Part shown: positions 1 to 7,340 of the stretch, one piece after another
Position numbering within the stretch: the first letter of the stretch is position 1
How the letters are laid out: each line of letters begins with the position of its first letter
NCBI GenBank assembly: GCA_964591605.1
Contig: CAZQEN010000286.1
Span: 1 to 10,426 of the forward strand
Source of the DNA: CAYLLT01 sp964591605
GTDB taxonomy: Bacteria > Planctomycetota > Phycisphaerae > UBA1845 > PWPN01
DNA: 10,426 nucleotides
Direction: 5' to 3'
The notes under the pieces: generated by a model
Told to the model about the DNA's origin: nothing
Seen by the model: the letters and a program-made list of their open reading frames with translations, nothing else
The model's database searches: none
Position numbers and translations under genes: made by a program

Positions 1-793
1 GGGCTACGGCGATCGCCGCAAGGCGATGCTGCAGGACATCGCCATCCTGACCGGCGGGAAGCCGATCATGAAGGACCTGGGCATCGAGCTCGAGAACATC
101 GCGATCAGCGACCTCGGGCGGGCGAAGAAGATCCACGTCGACAACGACAACACCACAATCATTGAGGGCGCCGGCGAGACCAGGGAGATCAAGGCGCGGA
201 TCGAGCAGATCCGCCGGGAGATCGAAATCACGACGAGTGATTACGACCGCGAGAAGCTTCAGGAGCGGATGGCCAAGCTTTCGGGCGGCGTGGCGCAGAT
301 CAACGTGGGTGCGGCGACGGAAACGGAGCTGAAAGAGAAGAAGGCCCGCATCGAGGACGCGCTGCACGCGGTTCGGGCGGCGCTGGAAGAGGGCATTGTT
401 CCGGGCGGCGGGGTCGCCCTGGTGCGCTGTGCGAGCGCTCTGGACAGCGTTGAGGCCGGTGGCGACGAGAAGACCGGGGTCGAGATCGTCCGCCATACCC
501 TGGCCGCGCCGCTGAGGCAGATTGCGATGAACGCGGGCCGCGAACCGGGCGTGGTGCTGGCGAAAGTGGTCGCCAACAAGAATGCGTCCTTCGGCTACAA
601 CGCCGAGACCGACACGTACGAGGACCTGATCAAGGCCGGCGTGATCGACCCGGCGAAGGTGGTGCGGACGGCCCTGCAGAACGGCAGCAGCGTGGCCCGC
701 CTGCTGCTCACGACGGACTGCATCATCACCGAGAAACCCAAGAAGAAGGAAGATGAAGTTCCGGGCGGAGACGAGCACATGGACGACATGTGA
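1..793 (+). CDS. groEL: Chaperonin GroEL, 3' portion (first of two copies)
   Basis: This is the C-terminal part of a 60-kDa chaperonin, the ATP-driven cytosolic folding chamber that works with GroES. The frame is already open at base 2 (GYGDRRKAMLQDI, matching the late apical domain near residue 281 of E. coli GroEL), so the gene starts upstream and the internal ATG at 26 is not the start. Visible are the apical-to-intermediate segment, TSDYDREKLQERMAKLSGG, and IEDALHAVRAALEEGIVPGGG, whose Asp before Ala-Leu-His corresponds to the catalytic Asp398. The C-terminus is acidic and ends GGDEHMDDM, a short echo of the classical Gly-Met tail that projects into the cavity. It stops with TGA. groES follows 80 nt later on the same strand, consistent with a groEL-groES-groEL operon. 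About 280 N-terminal residues lie outside the window, so the promoter and any CIRCE operator cannot be judged. Confidence 0.97.
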   Translation, partial: GYGDRRKAMLQDIAILTGGKPIMKDLGIELENIAISDLGRAKKIHVDNDNTTIIEGAGETREIKARIEQIRREIEITTSDYDREKLQERMAKLSGGVAQINVGAATETELKEKKARIEDALHAVRAALEEGIVPGGGVALVRCASALDSVEAGGDEKTGVEIVRHTLAAPLRQIAMNAGREPGVVLAKVVANKNASFGYNAETDTYEDLIKAGVIDPAKVVRTALQNGSSVARLLLTTDCIITEKPKKKEDEVPGGDEHMDDM

Positions 794-849
794 GAAAGTC
801 GAAAGTCGAAAGTCGAAAATCGAAAGTTGAAAGTCGGAAGTCGAAAGAC
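794..849 (+). repeat. Tandem GAAAGTC heptad array, copy A (upstream of groES)
   Basis: Eight consecutive 7-mers of consensus GAAAGTC: units 1-3 and 6 are perfect, and the rest carry one or two changes (GAAAATC, GAAAGTT, GGAAGTC, GAAAGAC). The array begins at the base immediately after the groEL TGA and ends 11 bp before the groES ribosome-binding site. A second array with the same phase relative to a stop codon lies after groES. Seven is not a multiple of three, so the array is unlikely to be coding. Its role is unknown. Confidence 0.9.
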
Positions 850-873
850 ACCAACGAAATGGAGATAGACGTC

Positions 874-1176
874 ATGTCGAAGGTGAATCTCAAACCTCTG
901 GATGATCGGATCGTGGTGGAGCAGTCGGCGGCGGAAGAGAAGACGGCGGGCGGTATCGTGCTGCCGGACACCGCCAAGGAGAAGCCGCAGCGCGGCAAGG
1001 TCCTGGCCGCGGGGCCGGGTCGGCTGCTCGATTCGGGTGAACGCGGCCGGCTGAGCGTCAAAGTCGGCGACGAGGTGTTCTACGGCAAGTACAGCGGGTC
1101 CGACATTGAAGTGAACGGCAGCAAGTACGTGATTCTCAAGGAGAGTGACGTTCTTGCGATCATCGAACGTGACTAG
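874..1176 (+). CDS. groES: Co-chaperonin GroES
   Basis: 100-residue 10-kDa co-chaperonin that caps GroEL rings in the cytosol. It has the full GroES fold pattern: N-terminal KPLDDRIVVE, the mobile loop around residues 18-36 (EEKTAGGIVLPDTAKEK) with the hydrophobic Ile-Val-Leu tripeptide at 28-30 that docks on the GroEL apical domain, a roof-loop segment near GPGRLLDSGERG, then GDEVFYGKYSG and the closing VLAIIE strand. The start at 874 is chosen because GGAG at 861-864 is 9 nt upstream and the protein then starts at the family's normal N-terminus. A longer frame from a GTG at 790 would translate the heptad repeats and is not credible. The gene sits between two groEL copies with about 80 and 124 nt gaps, both holding heptad repeats, so it is probably co-transcribed with both. 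Confidence 0.97.
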   Translation: MSKVNLKPLDDRIVVEQSAAEEKTAGGIVLPDTAKEKPQRGKVLAAGPGRLLDSGERGRLSVKVGDEVFYGKYSGSDIEVNGSKYVILKESDVLAIIERD

Positions 1177-1218
1177 GAAAGTCGAAAGTCGAAAGTCGAA
1201 AACTGAGAGTCGGGACTC
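1177..1218 (+). repeat. Tandem GAAAGTC heptad array, copy B (downstream of groES)
   Basis: Three perfect GAAAGTC units (1177-1197) followed by three decayed ones (GAAAACT, GAGAGTC, GGGACTC). As in copy A, the array begins at the first base after a stop codon, here the TAG of groES. The same repeat in the same position at two gene ends suggests a mobile or gene-end-targeted simple repeat, or one array duplicated with its junction. Confidence 0.88.
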
Positions 1219-1282
1219 GAAGGTGAGGCCGGAATGTCTTCACTGAGAGCGGAAAGCTGACTGCGGAGCGCCGACAGGATGG

Positions 1283-1295
1283 GCTCCGAAGGAGC
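1283..1295 (+). promoter_or_regulatory. Hairpin covering the groEL ribosome-binding site
   Basis: GCTCC (1283-1287), GAA loop, GGAGC (1291-1295) form a perfect 5-bp stem. The right arm contains the Shine-Dalgarno core GGAG, 6 nt from the ATG at 1301. In the mRNA this would hide the ribosome-binding site until the stem opens. That is seen directly. A thermosensor role is an inference, reasonable for a heat-shock gene, but such short stems also occur by chance in GC-rich DNA. Confidence 0.45.
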
Positions 1296-1300
1296 GAAGC

Positions 1301-2908
<1,608 letters not shown>

Positions 2909-2931
2909 GAAAAGAGCGGCGCAGATGGTAG

Positions 2932-3037
2932 CGAGCCGCGGGCCTTGGCCCGCGCGGCCATTCGAAGATGGAGAACCCACATGAGCTTCGGCGTTCTCCC
3001 GGTTCGGAGCGCCGCGCGGGCTGAGGCCCGCGGCTCG
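2932..3037. repeat. Nested inverted repeat (REP/BIME-like element) between groEL and dnaJ
   Basis: Arms at 2932-2958 and 3011-3037 are reverse complements at 25 of 27 positions, and each arm is itself palindromic (AGCCGCGGGCC..GGCCCGCGCGGC type). A second, inner pair lies inside: GGAGAAC at 2970-2976 and GTTCTCC at 2993-2999. The whole unit could form a long stem or a pair of hairpins in RNA. There is no U-tract, so it is not a classical intrinsic terminator. It may attenuate transcription or stabilise the 3' end of the chaperonin message. REP/BIME elements in other bacteria have this architecture; membership of a named family is not established. Confidence 0.75.
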
Positions 3038-3114
3038 TTGACCGACGTGGCCGGAAGCCCGGGAAGGGCAGTGCGGTCGTGAATCTCACGGTCGGGAAGG
3101 CCATGGGATGGTTT

Positions 3115-3131
3115 ACGGCCCGGAAGGCCGT
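3115..3131 (+). other. Short hairpin in the dnaJ leader
   Basis: ACGGCC (3115-3120), 5-nt loop, GGCCGT (3126-3131): a perfect 6-bp stem 29 nt before the dnaJ ATG. A smaller palindrome, CGTGAATCTCACG, lies at 3078-3090. The dnaJ start has no strong Shine-Dalgarno, so leader structure may matter, but no function is shown. Confidence 0.35.
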
Positions 3132-3160
3132 GCCACAGGTATGAGCCTGCGGGTAGCGAG

Positions 3161-4309
3161 ATGCCAGTGGCGGAGAAGCGGGACTACTATGAGGTGCTGG
3201 GGGTTGCCCGGGAGGCGGGCGCCGACGAGATCAAGAAGGCGTACCGCCAGGCAGCCCTGAAGTACCATCCGGACCGCAACAAGGACAATCCGGAGGCCGA
3301 GGAGAAGTTCAAGGAAGCGGCCGAGGCCTACGAGGTCCTGAGTGATCCGGAGACGCGGCAGCGCTATGATCGTTACGGTCATCAGGGCGTCCGCGGCTCC
3401 GCGCACGATTTCTCCGGAATGGGTGTCGAGGACATCTTCTCGATGTTCAACGACATCTTCGGAGCGGGCTTCGGCAGCGGTCGCCGCCGCGGGCATGCGG
3501 GCGTCGATCTGGAGATGCAGGTTGAGCTGTCGCTCGAGGAAGTGGCCAGCGGGACGCAGCGGACGCTCGAATTCGACCGTAAAGACCTGTGCGACCGCTG
3601 CGGAGGCAGCGCGAGCGAGCCGGGCGCCAAGAAGCAGACCTGCCGCACGTGCGGCGGGTACGGGCAGGTGGAGCAGGTCACGGGCTTCGGGGCGCTGTTC
3701 GGGCGGGTGGTGACGACGTGCCCGAGCTGTCACGGCAAGGGGATGATCACAACGTCGCCCTGCCAGAAGTGCCGGGGATCGGGGCGCCAGATGAGGCGGC
3801 GGTCGGTCACGGTGGACCTTCCGGCGGGCATCGAAGACGGGCAGGGCGTCCGGGTCCCGCATGAAGGCGAGCCGAGCGAGAACGGGGGGCATCGCGGCGA
3901 CCTGCACGTGTACGTGCGGGTGAAGCCGCACATGTTCTTCGAGCGGCGCGGGCGGGATCTGGTCTGCCGCGTGCCGATCACGTATCCGCAGGCGGCATTG
4001 GGGGCGAAGATCGAGGTGCCCTCGCTGACGGGGCGGGTGGAGCTGACGATTCCGCCCGGTACGCAGCACGGACAGGTGTTCCGGATGGGGGGGATGGGTC
4101 TGCCGTCGCTGCGGAGCCGGCAGCGCGGGGACGAACTGGTGCAGGTGTGGATCGAAGTGCCGCGCAGGCTCACCAAGCGCCAGGAGGAGCTGCTGCGGGA
4201 GTATGCCGCCACCGAAGACCAGTCGGTGCTGCCGGAATCGCGCGGCTTTTTTGAGAAACTTGCGGATTTCTTCTCGAAATCGGGGCCGGACGGGGCCCCG
4301 CGAGGATGA
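3161..4309 (+). CDS. dnaJ: Chaperone DnaJ (type I Hsp40)
   Basis: 382-residue class I J-protein, which delivers substrates to DnaK and stimulates its ATPase through the J domain. The J domain (residues 6-73) has the essential HPD at 36-38 and the DYYEVLGV start. A short Gly/Phe-rich linker (about 83-110, FNDIFGAGFGSG) follows. The zinc-binding domain has four CxxC pairs at 144/147, 161/164, 187/190 and 201/204. The first motif reads CDRCGGSA, with Ala in place of the last Gly of CxxCxGxG, a mild degeneracy. Two beta-barrel C-terminal substrate domains follow (TVDLPAGIEDGQGVRVPHEG through PPGTQHGQVFRMGGMGLP). The length matches the family. The C-terminus (SRGFFEKLADFFSK) is usual. The ribosome-binding site is weak; the start is set by homology. 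grpE begins 9 nt after the TGA, so the two are almost certainly translated from one message. No dnaK is visible. Confidence 0.96.
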   Translation: MPVAEKRDYYEVLGVAREAGADEIKKAYRQAALKYHPDRNKDNPEAEEKFKEAAEAYEVLSDPETRQRYDRYGHQGVRGSAHDFSGMGVEDIFSMFNDIFGAGFGSGRRRGHAGVDLEMQVELSLEEVASGTQRTLEFDRKDLCDRCGGSASEPGAKKQTCRTCGGYGQVEQVTGFGALFGRVVTTCPSCHGKGMITTSPCQKCRGSGRQMRRRSVTVDLPAGIEDGQGVRVPHEGEPSENGGHRGDLHVYVRVKPHMFFERRGRDLVCRVPITYPQAALGAKIEVPSLTGRVELTIPPGTQHGQVFRMGGMGLPSLRSRQRGDELVQVWIEVPRRLTKRQEELLREYAATEDQSVLPESRGFFEKLADFFSKSGPDGAPRG

Positions 4310-4318
4310 GAGCCGATC

Positions 4319-4972
4319 ATGAGCGAGCAGAGCAAAATCGTGACACCGAGCGCAGAGGAAGTGGCCGCCTACGGAGGCCAGGGAGCGGAATCCGGGAGCG
4401 AGCCGGGCAGCGAGCAGCCGACGGCCGCAGCGGCGGAGTCGCCGGCGGTGAGCCCGGAGGAGGCCGCGGCCCGCTCCGAGGCGCAGGAGTGGCGCGACAG
4501 GTGCCTGCGGGCGCGGGCCGAGCTGGCGAACTACCAGAAGCGGATTGAGAAGGACCGCAGCGAAGCGATGCGCTATGCCCACGCGGAGCTGGCCCGCGCG
4601 CTGCTGCCGGTGATCGACGATCTCGAACGGCTGATCAAGGGGGCAGAGGAGCCGAACGCAACGCTGGAAACGCTGGTGAAGGGCGTCCAGTTGACGCGCG
4701 ACAACTTCCTGAAGGTGCTCCAGCAGTTTCACGTGCTGCCCATCGAGGCTCACGGCCGGCCGTTCGACCCGAACGTGCACGAAGCGCTGCTGGAACAGGC
4801 ATCTGATCATCCGGAACGAACGGTTCTGCAGGAGCTCGCGAAGGGGTACAAGCTGCATGACCGGGTGCTGAGGCCGTCGAAGGTCATCGTGTCCAGGAGT
4901 CTGGCTACCCCTGGCGGAGGCGGCGAGGGCGAAACCGATCCGTCTGCGCCGGAGCAGACGCCGCAGGCCTGA
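4319..4972 (+). CDS. grpE: Nucleotide exchange factor GrpE
   Basis: 217-residue cytosolic GrpE, which releases ADP from DnaK. Residues 1-50 are a low-complexity Ala/Glu/Gly/Ser head. About 50-105 form the long dimerising helix (RARAELANYQKRIEKDR, then ALLPVIDDLERLI). The C-terminal beta-wing carries the family signature: GRPFDPNVHEAL (146-157), then ELAKGYKLHDRVLRPSKVIVS (172-192). A Gly/Pro/Glu-rich tail ends the protein. It lies 9 nt after dnaJ, with AGGATGAG overlapping the dnaJ stop as the likely ribosome-binding site, which suggests translational coupling. The order dnaJ-grpE without dnaK or hrcA differs from the common hrcA-grpE-dnaK-dnaJ cluster, so DnaK must be encoded elsewhere. Confidence 0.96.
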   Translation: MSEQSKIVTPSAEEVAAYGGQGAESGSEPGSEQPTAAAAESPAVSPEEAAARSEAQEWRDRCLRARAELANYQKRIEKDRSEAMRYAHAELARALLPVIDDLERLIKGAEEPNATLETLVKGVQLTRDNFLKVLQQFHVLPIEAHGRPFDPNVHEALLEQASDHPERTVLQELAKGYKLHDRVLRPSKVIVSRSLATPGGGGEGETDPSAPEQTPQA

Positions 4973-5075
4973 GGCTGCGCGGCGCGGCGGAATGTGTGAG
5001 CGTTGCGCGTGGCCGGCGTGGCCGGACAGGTCGGCGTGTGCGGGTCGATCGAAGTGAAGGGAGGATGATGCCGTT

Positions 5076-5420
5076 ATGCCCACGTATGAGTATGAGTGCG
5101 GGGCGTGTGATCACAAGTGGGAACTGTTCCAGTCGATTACGGCCGCGCCGGTCAAAAAGTGCCCCGCCTGTGGGAAGAGCAAGGCTCGACGGCTGATCGG
5201 CGCGGGGGCGAGCATCATTTTCAAGGGTTCGGGCTTCTACGCCACGGACTATCGCAGCGAGAGCTACAAAAAAGCCGCCAAGGCCGAGTCTGACGCGGCC
5301 TCGGGCAAGAAGAGCGAGACGACATCCGGCGAGTCGAGCGGCGCCAAATCATCTGAGACGGCCAAATCGTCGGGCAGCGGCGATTCCTCGGCGAAGGGCT
5401 CCAAGAAGAAAACCGCATGA
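5076..5420 (+). CDS. FmdB-family zinc-ribbon protein
   Basis: 114 residues. The first ~55 match the FmdB/CxxC_CxxC_SSSS putative regulatory family: MPTYEYECGACDHKWE, then Cys pairs 8/11 and 29/32 forming one zinc ribbon, then RRLIGAGASIIFKGSGFYATDYR, the typical ending of the conserved part. Residues 60-114 are a Ser/Lys/Ala/Gly/Glu low-complexity tail, probably disordered, as in many members. The molecular role of the family is not known; the original link was to formamidase/amidase regulation. AAGGGAGG at 5057-5064 gives a strong ribosome-binding site 11 nt before this ATG; the ATGs at 5065 and 5068 are out of frame. It lies 103 nt after grpE on the same strand and probably belongs to the same transcription unit, which may hint at a protein-quality role, though this is only context. 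Confidence 0.9.
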   Translation: MPTYEYECGACDHKWELFQSITAAPVKKCPACGKSKARRLIGAGASIIFKGSGFYATDYRSESYKKAAKAESDAASGKKSETTSGESSGAKSSETAKSSGSGDSSAKGSKKKTA

Positions 5421-5466
5421 ATCCCCGGCCGGCGTACCTGCGGTGCGGCATCGGCGATAAAATGAG

Positions 5467-5485
5467 GGAGCCGGGCGGGGGCTCC
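5467..5485 (+). other. GC-rich hairpin between the fmdB-type gene and yacG
   Basis: GGAGCC (5467-5472), 7-nt loop, GGCTCC (5480-5485), with another small palindrome near 5498-5512. No U-tract follows. It could be a weak processing or pausing site in the 135-nt gap; a function is not shown. Confidence 0.3.
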
Positions 5486-5555
5486 GGGGCCCGGTCGGTC
5501 CGCCGGGCGGACATCGCCGGTTTGCCCTGGTGCCTGGAGAGCGGGCGGGATCCCG

Positions 5556-5762
5556 ATGCCGGTCATTGAATGTCCCATCTGTCATAAGACCATTTCCTAC
5601 GTCCATCGAGACGAAGTACCTCATCGTCCTTTCTGCAGCCGGCGGTGCAAGCTGGTGGATCTGGGGCGGTGGCTGAGCGAGGAATACCGGATCAGTGAGG
5701 AGATTCCCGAGCACCTGCGGCCGGGGGTGGAGCGGGCGGTCGATGCGGATCGGGAGGAGTAA
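5556..5762 (+). CDS. yacG: DNA gyrase inhibitor YacG (zinc-ribbon protein)
   Basis: 68-residue protein with the complete YacG signature: CPICHK (Cys 6 and 9), RPFCSRRCKLVDLGRWLSEEYRI (Cys 27 and 31), then a short acidic tail. E. coli YacG (about 65 residues) binds one zinc ion and inhibits gyrase by contacting GyrB; that role is transferred by homology only. The start is the only ATG giving the conserved N-terminus; the ribosome-binding site is weak (GGCGGGA about 5 nt upstream). It ends with TAA, followed by a small GC hairpin, and looks like the last gene of the left-hand cluster. Confidence 0.93.
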   Translation: MPVIECPICHKTISYVHRDEVPHRPFCSRRCKLVDLGRWLSEEYRISEEIPEHLRPGVERAVDADREE

Positions 5763-5768
5763 GGGGTG

Positions 5769-5785
5769 GGGGCGGGCTTTGCCCC
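5769..5785 (+). terminator. Possible end-of-operon hairpin after yacG
   Basis: GGGGC (5769-5773), loop GGGCTTT, GCCCC (5781-5785), starting 7 nt after the yacG stop. The stem is short and no U-run follows, so an intrinsic terminator is doubtful; its place after the last gene of the series is the main support. Confidence 0.3.
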
Positions 5786-5815
5786 GAGGTGAGAGCAGAT
5801 CCAGGTCGTGAGCCA

Positions 5816-5882
5816 GGCCCCTCACTGACGTTTGGGGTTCTGATAGGGGGGAAGGCCCGTCACCGACGTTCGGGGTTCTGAT
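5816..5882 (+). repeat. Direct repeat pair ending on a start codon
   Basis: Two 29-bp copies, 5816-5844 and 5854-5882, identical at 26 of 29 positions (GGCCC-n-TCAC-y-GACGTT-y-GGGGTTCTGAT), separated by 9 bp. The second copy runs into the first two bases of the ATG at 5881. It may be a dispersed intergenic repeat or a paired protein-binding site controlling the downstream gene. Confidence 0.75.
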
Positions 5883-7116
5883 GAGAGGAAGTCGGGTTTC
5901 ACGATTTCTCCGGGGCGGGTTTTGGATGCTGGCGCTGCTGGCGGGAGCTCGCCTGGCCGGTGCGGCGGAGGAGCTGCCGGTTGACCGCGGGCGGGAGGCT
6001 GCGCTGCTTGAGGCGGCGGGCGGGGGCTTTGAGCTCATGCGGACGCCGCATTTCGTGGTCGCCCACCATTCCGACGCGGCGATCGTGACGCCGTTCGTCA
6101 GCCGCGTCGAGCAGACGTACAACCTGATCTACCGCTTCTGCGAGCTGAACCGGATCAAGACGCGGCGGCCGCCACACCGGCTCGAAGTGATCTTCTTCGA
6201 CAAGCGGGCCGAGTTTGATGCGTACAGCAAGCGGATCGGTTTCTCTCCGGAGGGCGCGTACGGGGTATACTCCGAGGAGAGCAACCGATCGGCATTCTTC
6301 AACGTCCACAGCGACCCGGAACTGCTGCAGATTCACGCGGACATTGCCGCCGCCCGGGCGAGCCTGGAGAAGCTCACCGCGTCGCTTCGCGAGGTCCGCG
6401 GGGAGGCGGCCCGGATCGAGATCACGTACTCGGACGGGCGGACGGTACGACTGTCGCGTGCCCAGGCCCAGAAGGAAGTCAGCAAGTCACGCGAGAAGCT
6501 GGCCGCACTCGACGGCCAGCGTGTCGCCTACGCGGAGCGCATCAACCGCACCGTCGTGCAGCACGAGGTGGCGCACCAGGTGTTCTTCAACGCGGGCGTT
6601 CATGTGCGGGGAGCGGTGAATCCCAAGTGGCTGGTGGAGGGTCTTGCCTGTCTGTTCGAAACACCGCCCGACAAGAGCAGCAGCGGAAGCGGGGTGTTCG
6701 CGATCAACCAGCTCCGCTTACAGGACTTCCGCAGCGCGGTGGCGGGGGAGCGGCCGGGTGGATCGCGGCTGACCGGCCAGGAATTCATCGACGCGATTGC
6801 CAGCGGGCCGTTCACGCGGCCCGAGCGGCTGGTGAGCCGCTCCGACGTGTTCAATGCCCGGGGCGACCGCGGCGCGGCAAACTACGCGATGACCTGGGCA
6901 CTGGCGCACTACCTGCAGCGGCAACGGCCGACGGCCCTGGCGGCTTACATCCAGGAGGTCGCGGGTCGTCCGGCCGGCAGCGCACCTGAGCCGGACGAAG
7001 AGCTGAAGCTCTTCGTCAAGCATTTCGGACCGCTGGACACGGCATTTCTGAAACGATGGGGGGATTACATCCTCGGCCTGCAGGCGCGATCGCAAAGCGC
7101 CTCGCGAAATCCCTGA
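5881..7116 (+). CDS. Secreted HExxH protein resembling the DUF1570 family
   Basis: 411-residue protein with an N-terminal signal peptide: basic n-region (RGSRVSRFLR), hydrophobic core at about 14-27 and AGA-A at the likely cleavage site, so it is exported. The key motif is VVQHEVAHQVFFNAG, with HEVAH at 228-232, followed by PKWLVEGLACLFE with Glu253. HExxH plus Glu 21 residues later is the gluzincin zinc-binding pattern, and HE..HQ..N..G....P.W..EGLA..FE is what I know from DUF1570 proteins. Activity is inferred, not shown. Between the N-terminal domain and the motif lies a charged helical stretch (about 145-220, interrupted by EITYSDGRTVRLS) that could be a coiled coil or lid. The C-terminal part (about 290-400) is helical. 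A second ATG at 5926 would still leave a signal-like helix, so the exact start is uncertain; the upstream repeat overlaps the first ATG and no clear ribosome-binding site is seen. The substrate is unknown. Confidence 0.8.
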   Translation: MRGSRVSRFLRGGFWMLALLAGARLAGAAEELPVDRGREAALLEAAGGGFELMRTPHFVVAHHSDAAIVTPFVSRVEQTYNLIYRFCELNRIKTRRPPHRLEVIFFDKRAEFDAYSKRIGFSPEGAYGVYSEESNRSAFFNVHSDPELLQIHADIAAARASLEKLTASLREVRGEAARIEITYSDGRTVRLSRAQAQKEVSKSREKLAALDGQRVAYAERINRTVVQHEVAHQVFFNAGVHVRGAVNPKWLVEGLACLFETPPDKSSSGSGVFAINQLRLQDFRSAVAGERPGGSRLTGQEFIDAIASGPFTRPERLVSRSDVFNARGDRGAANYAMTWALAHYLQRQRPTALAAYIQEVAGRPAGSAPEPDEELKLFVKHFGPLDTAFLKRWGDYILGLQARSQSASRNP

Positions 7117-7217
7117 CGGGACGCAGCCTATTTCAGTGGTAGGGTTACATTTCGCGTTGCCCTTCACTGGTACGCGGCATGCGTATGGCACTCGTCATCC
7201 TCCACCGCATTTTCTCA

Positions 7218-7235
7218 GGAAAAACCTGGTTTTCC
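7218..7235. other. Hairpin downstream of the HExxH gene
   Basis: GGAAAA (7218-7223), 6-nt loop, TTTTCC (7230-7235). It lies about 100 bp after the stop of the secreted-protein gene. The stem is AT-rich and lacks a following T-run, so termination is possible but unproven. The rest of 7117-7306 shows no gene. Confidence 0.3.
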
Positions 7236-7237
7236 GC

Positions 7238-7266
7238 TTGACAACGCCCCCTCTTGGTAGTACGGA
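7238..7266 (+). promoter_or_regulatory. Possible rightward promoter cut off by the IS
   Basis: A perfect -35 hexamer TTGACA (7238-7243) is followed after 17 bp by a poor -10 (TACGGA, 7261-7266). A 7-bp dyad (TGAGAAG 7268-7274, CTTCTCA 7290-7296) follows directly and could be an operator. The IS630 element inserted at 7308 now separates it from anything downstream. The weak -10 keeps confidence low. Confidence 0.25.
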
Positions 7267-7309
7267 TTGAGAAGAGCAGACGTGCAGTGCTTCTCACAAG
7301 CTTTGTCTA

Positions 7310-7337
7310 GTGCCGTTTTCGGTAAGAGACTTTTGTT
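7310..7337 (+). repeat. IS630 terminal inverted repeat, left (transposase 3' end)
   Basis: 28 bp; the outer 13 bp (GTGCCGTTTTCGG) and the inner TTTTGTT are identical to the reverse complement of the right end, with an 8-bp less conserved middle. It ends 3 bp before the transposase stop codon. Confidence 0.9.
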
Positions 7338-7340
7338 TGT

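Noticed and set aside
790..876. Longer GroES starting at GTG 790
   Set aside because: It would translate the heptad array into RKSKVESRKSKVES repeats; GroES proteins do not have such an extension, and a good RBS precedes the ATG at 874.
794..1218. CRISPR or CRISPR-like array at the heptads
   Set aside because: The units are 7 bp and contiguous with no spacers, and no cas genes are present.
850..1300. CIRCE/HrcA operator near groES or groEL
   Set aside because: No TTAGCACTC-N9-GAGTGCTAA-like inverted repeat is present in either leader. The operon's own promoter is outside the window, so HrcA control is not excluded overall.
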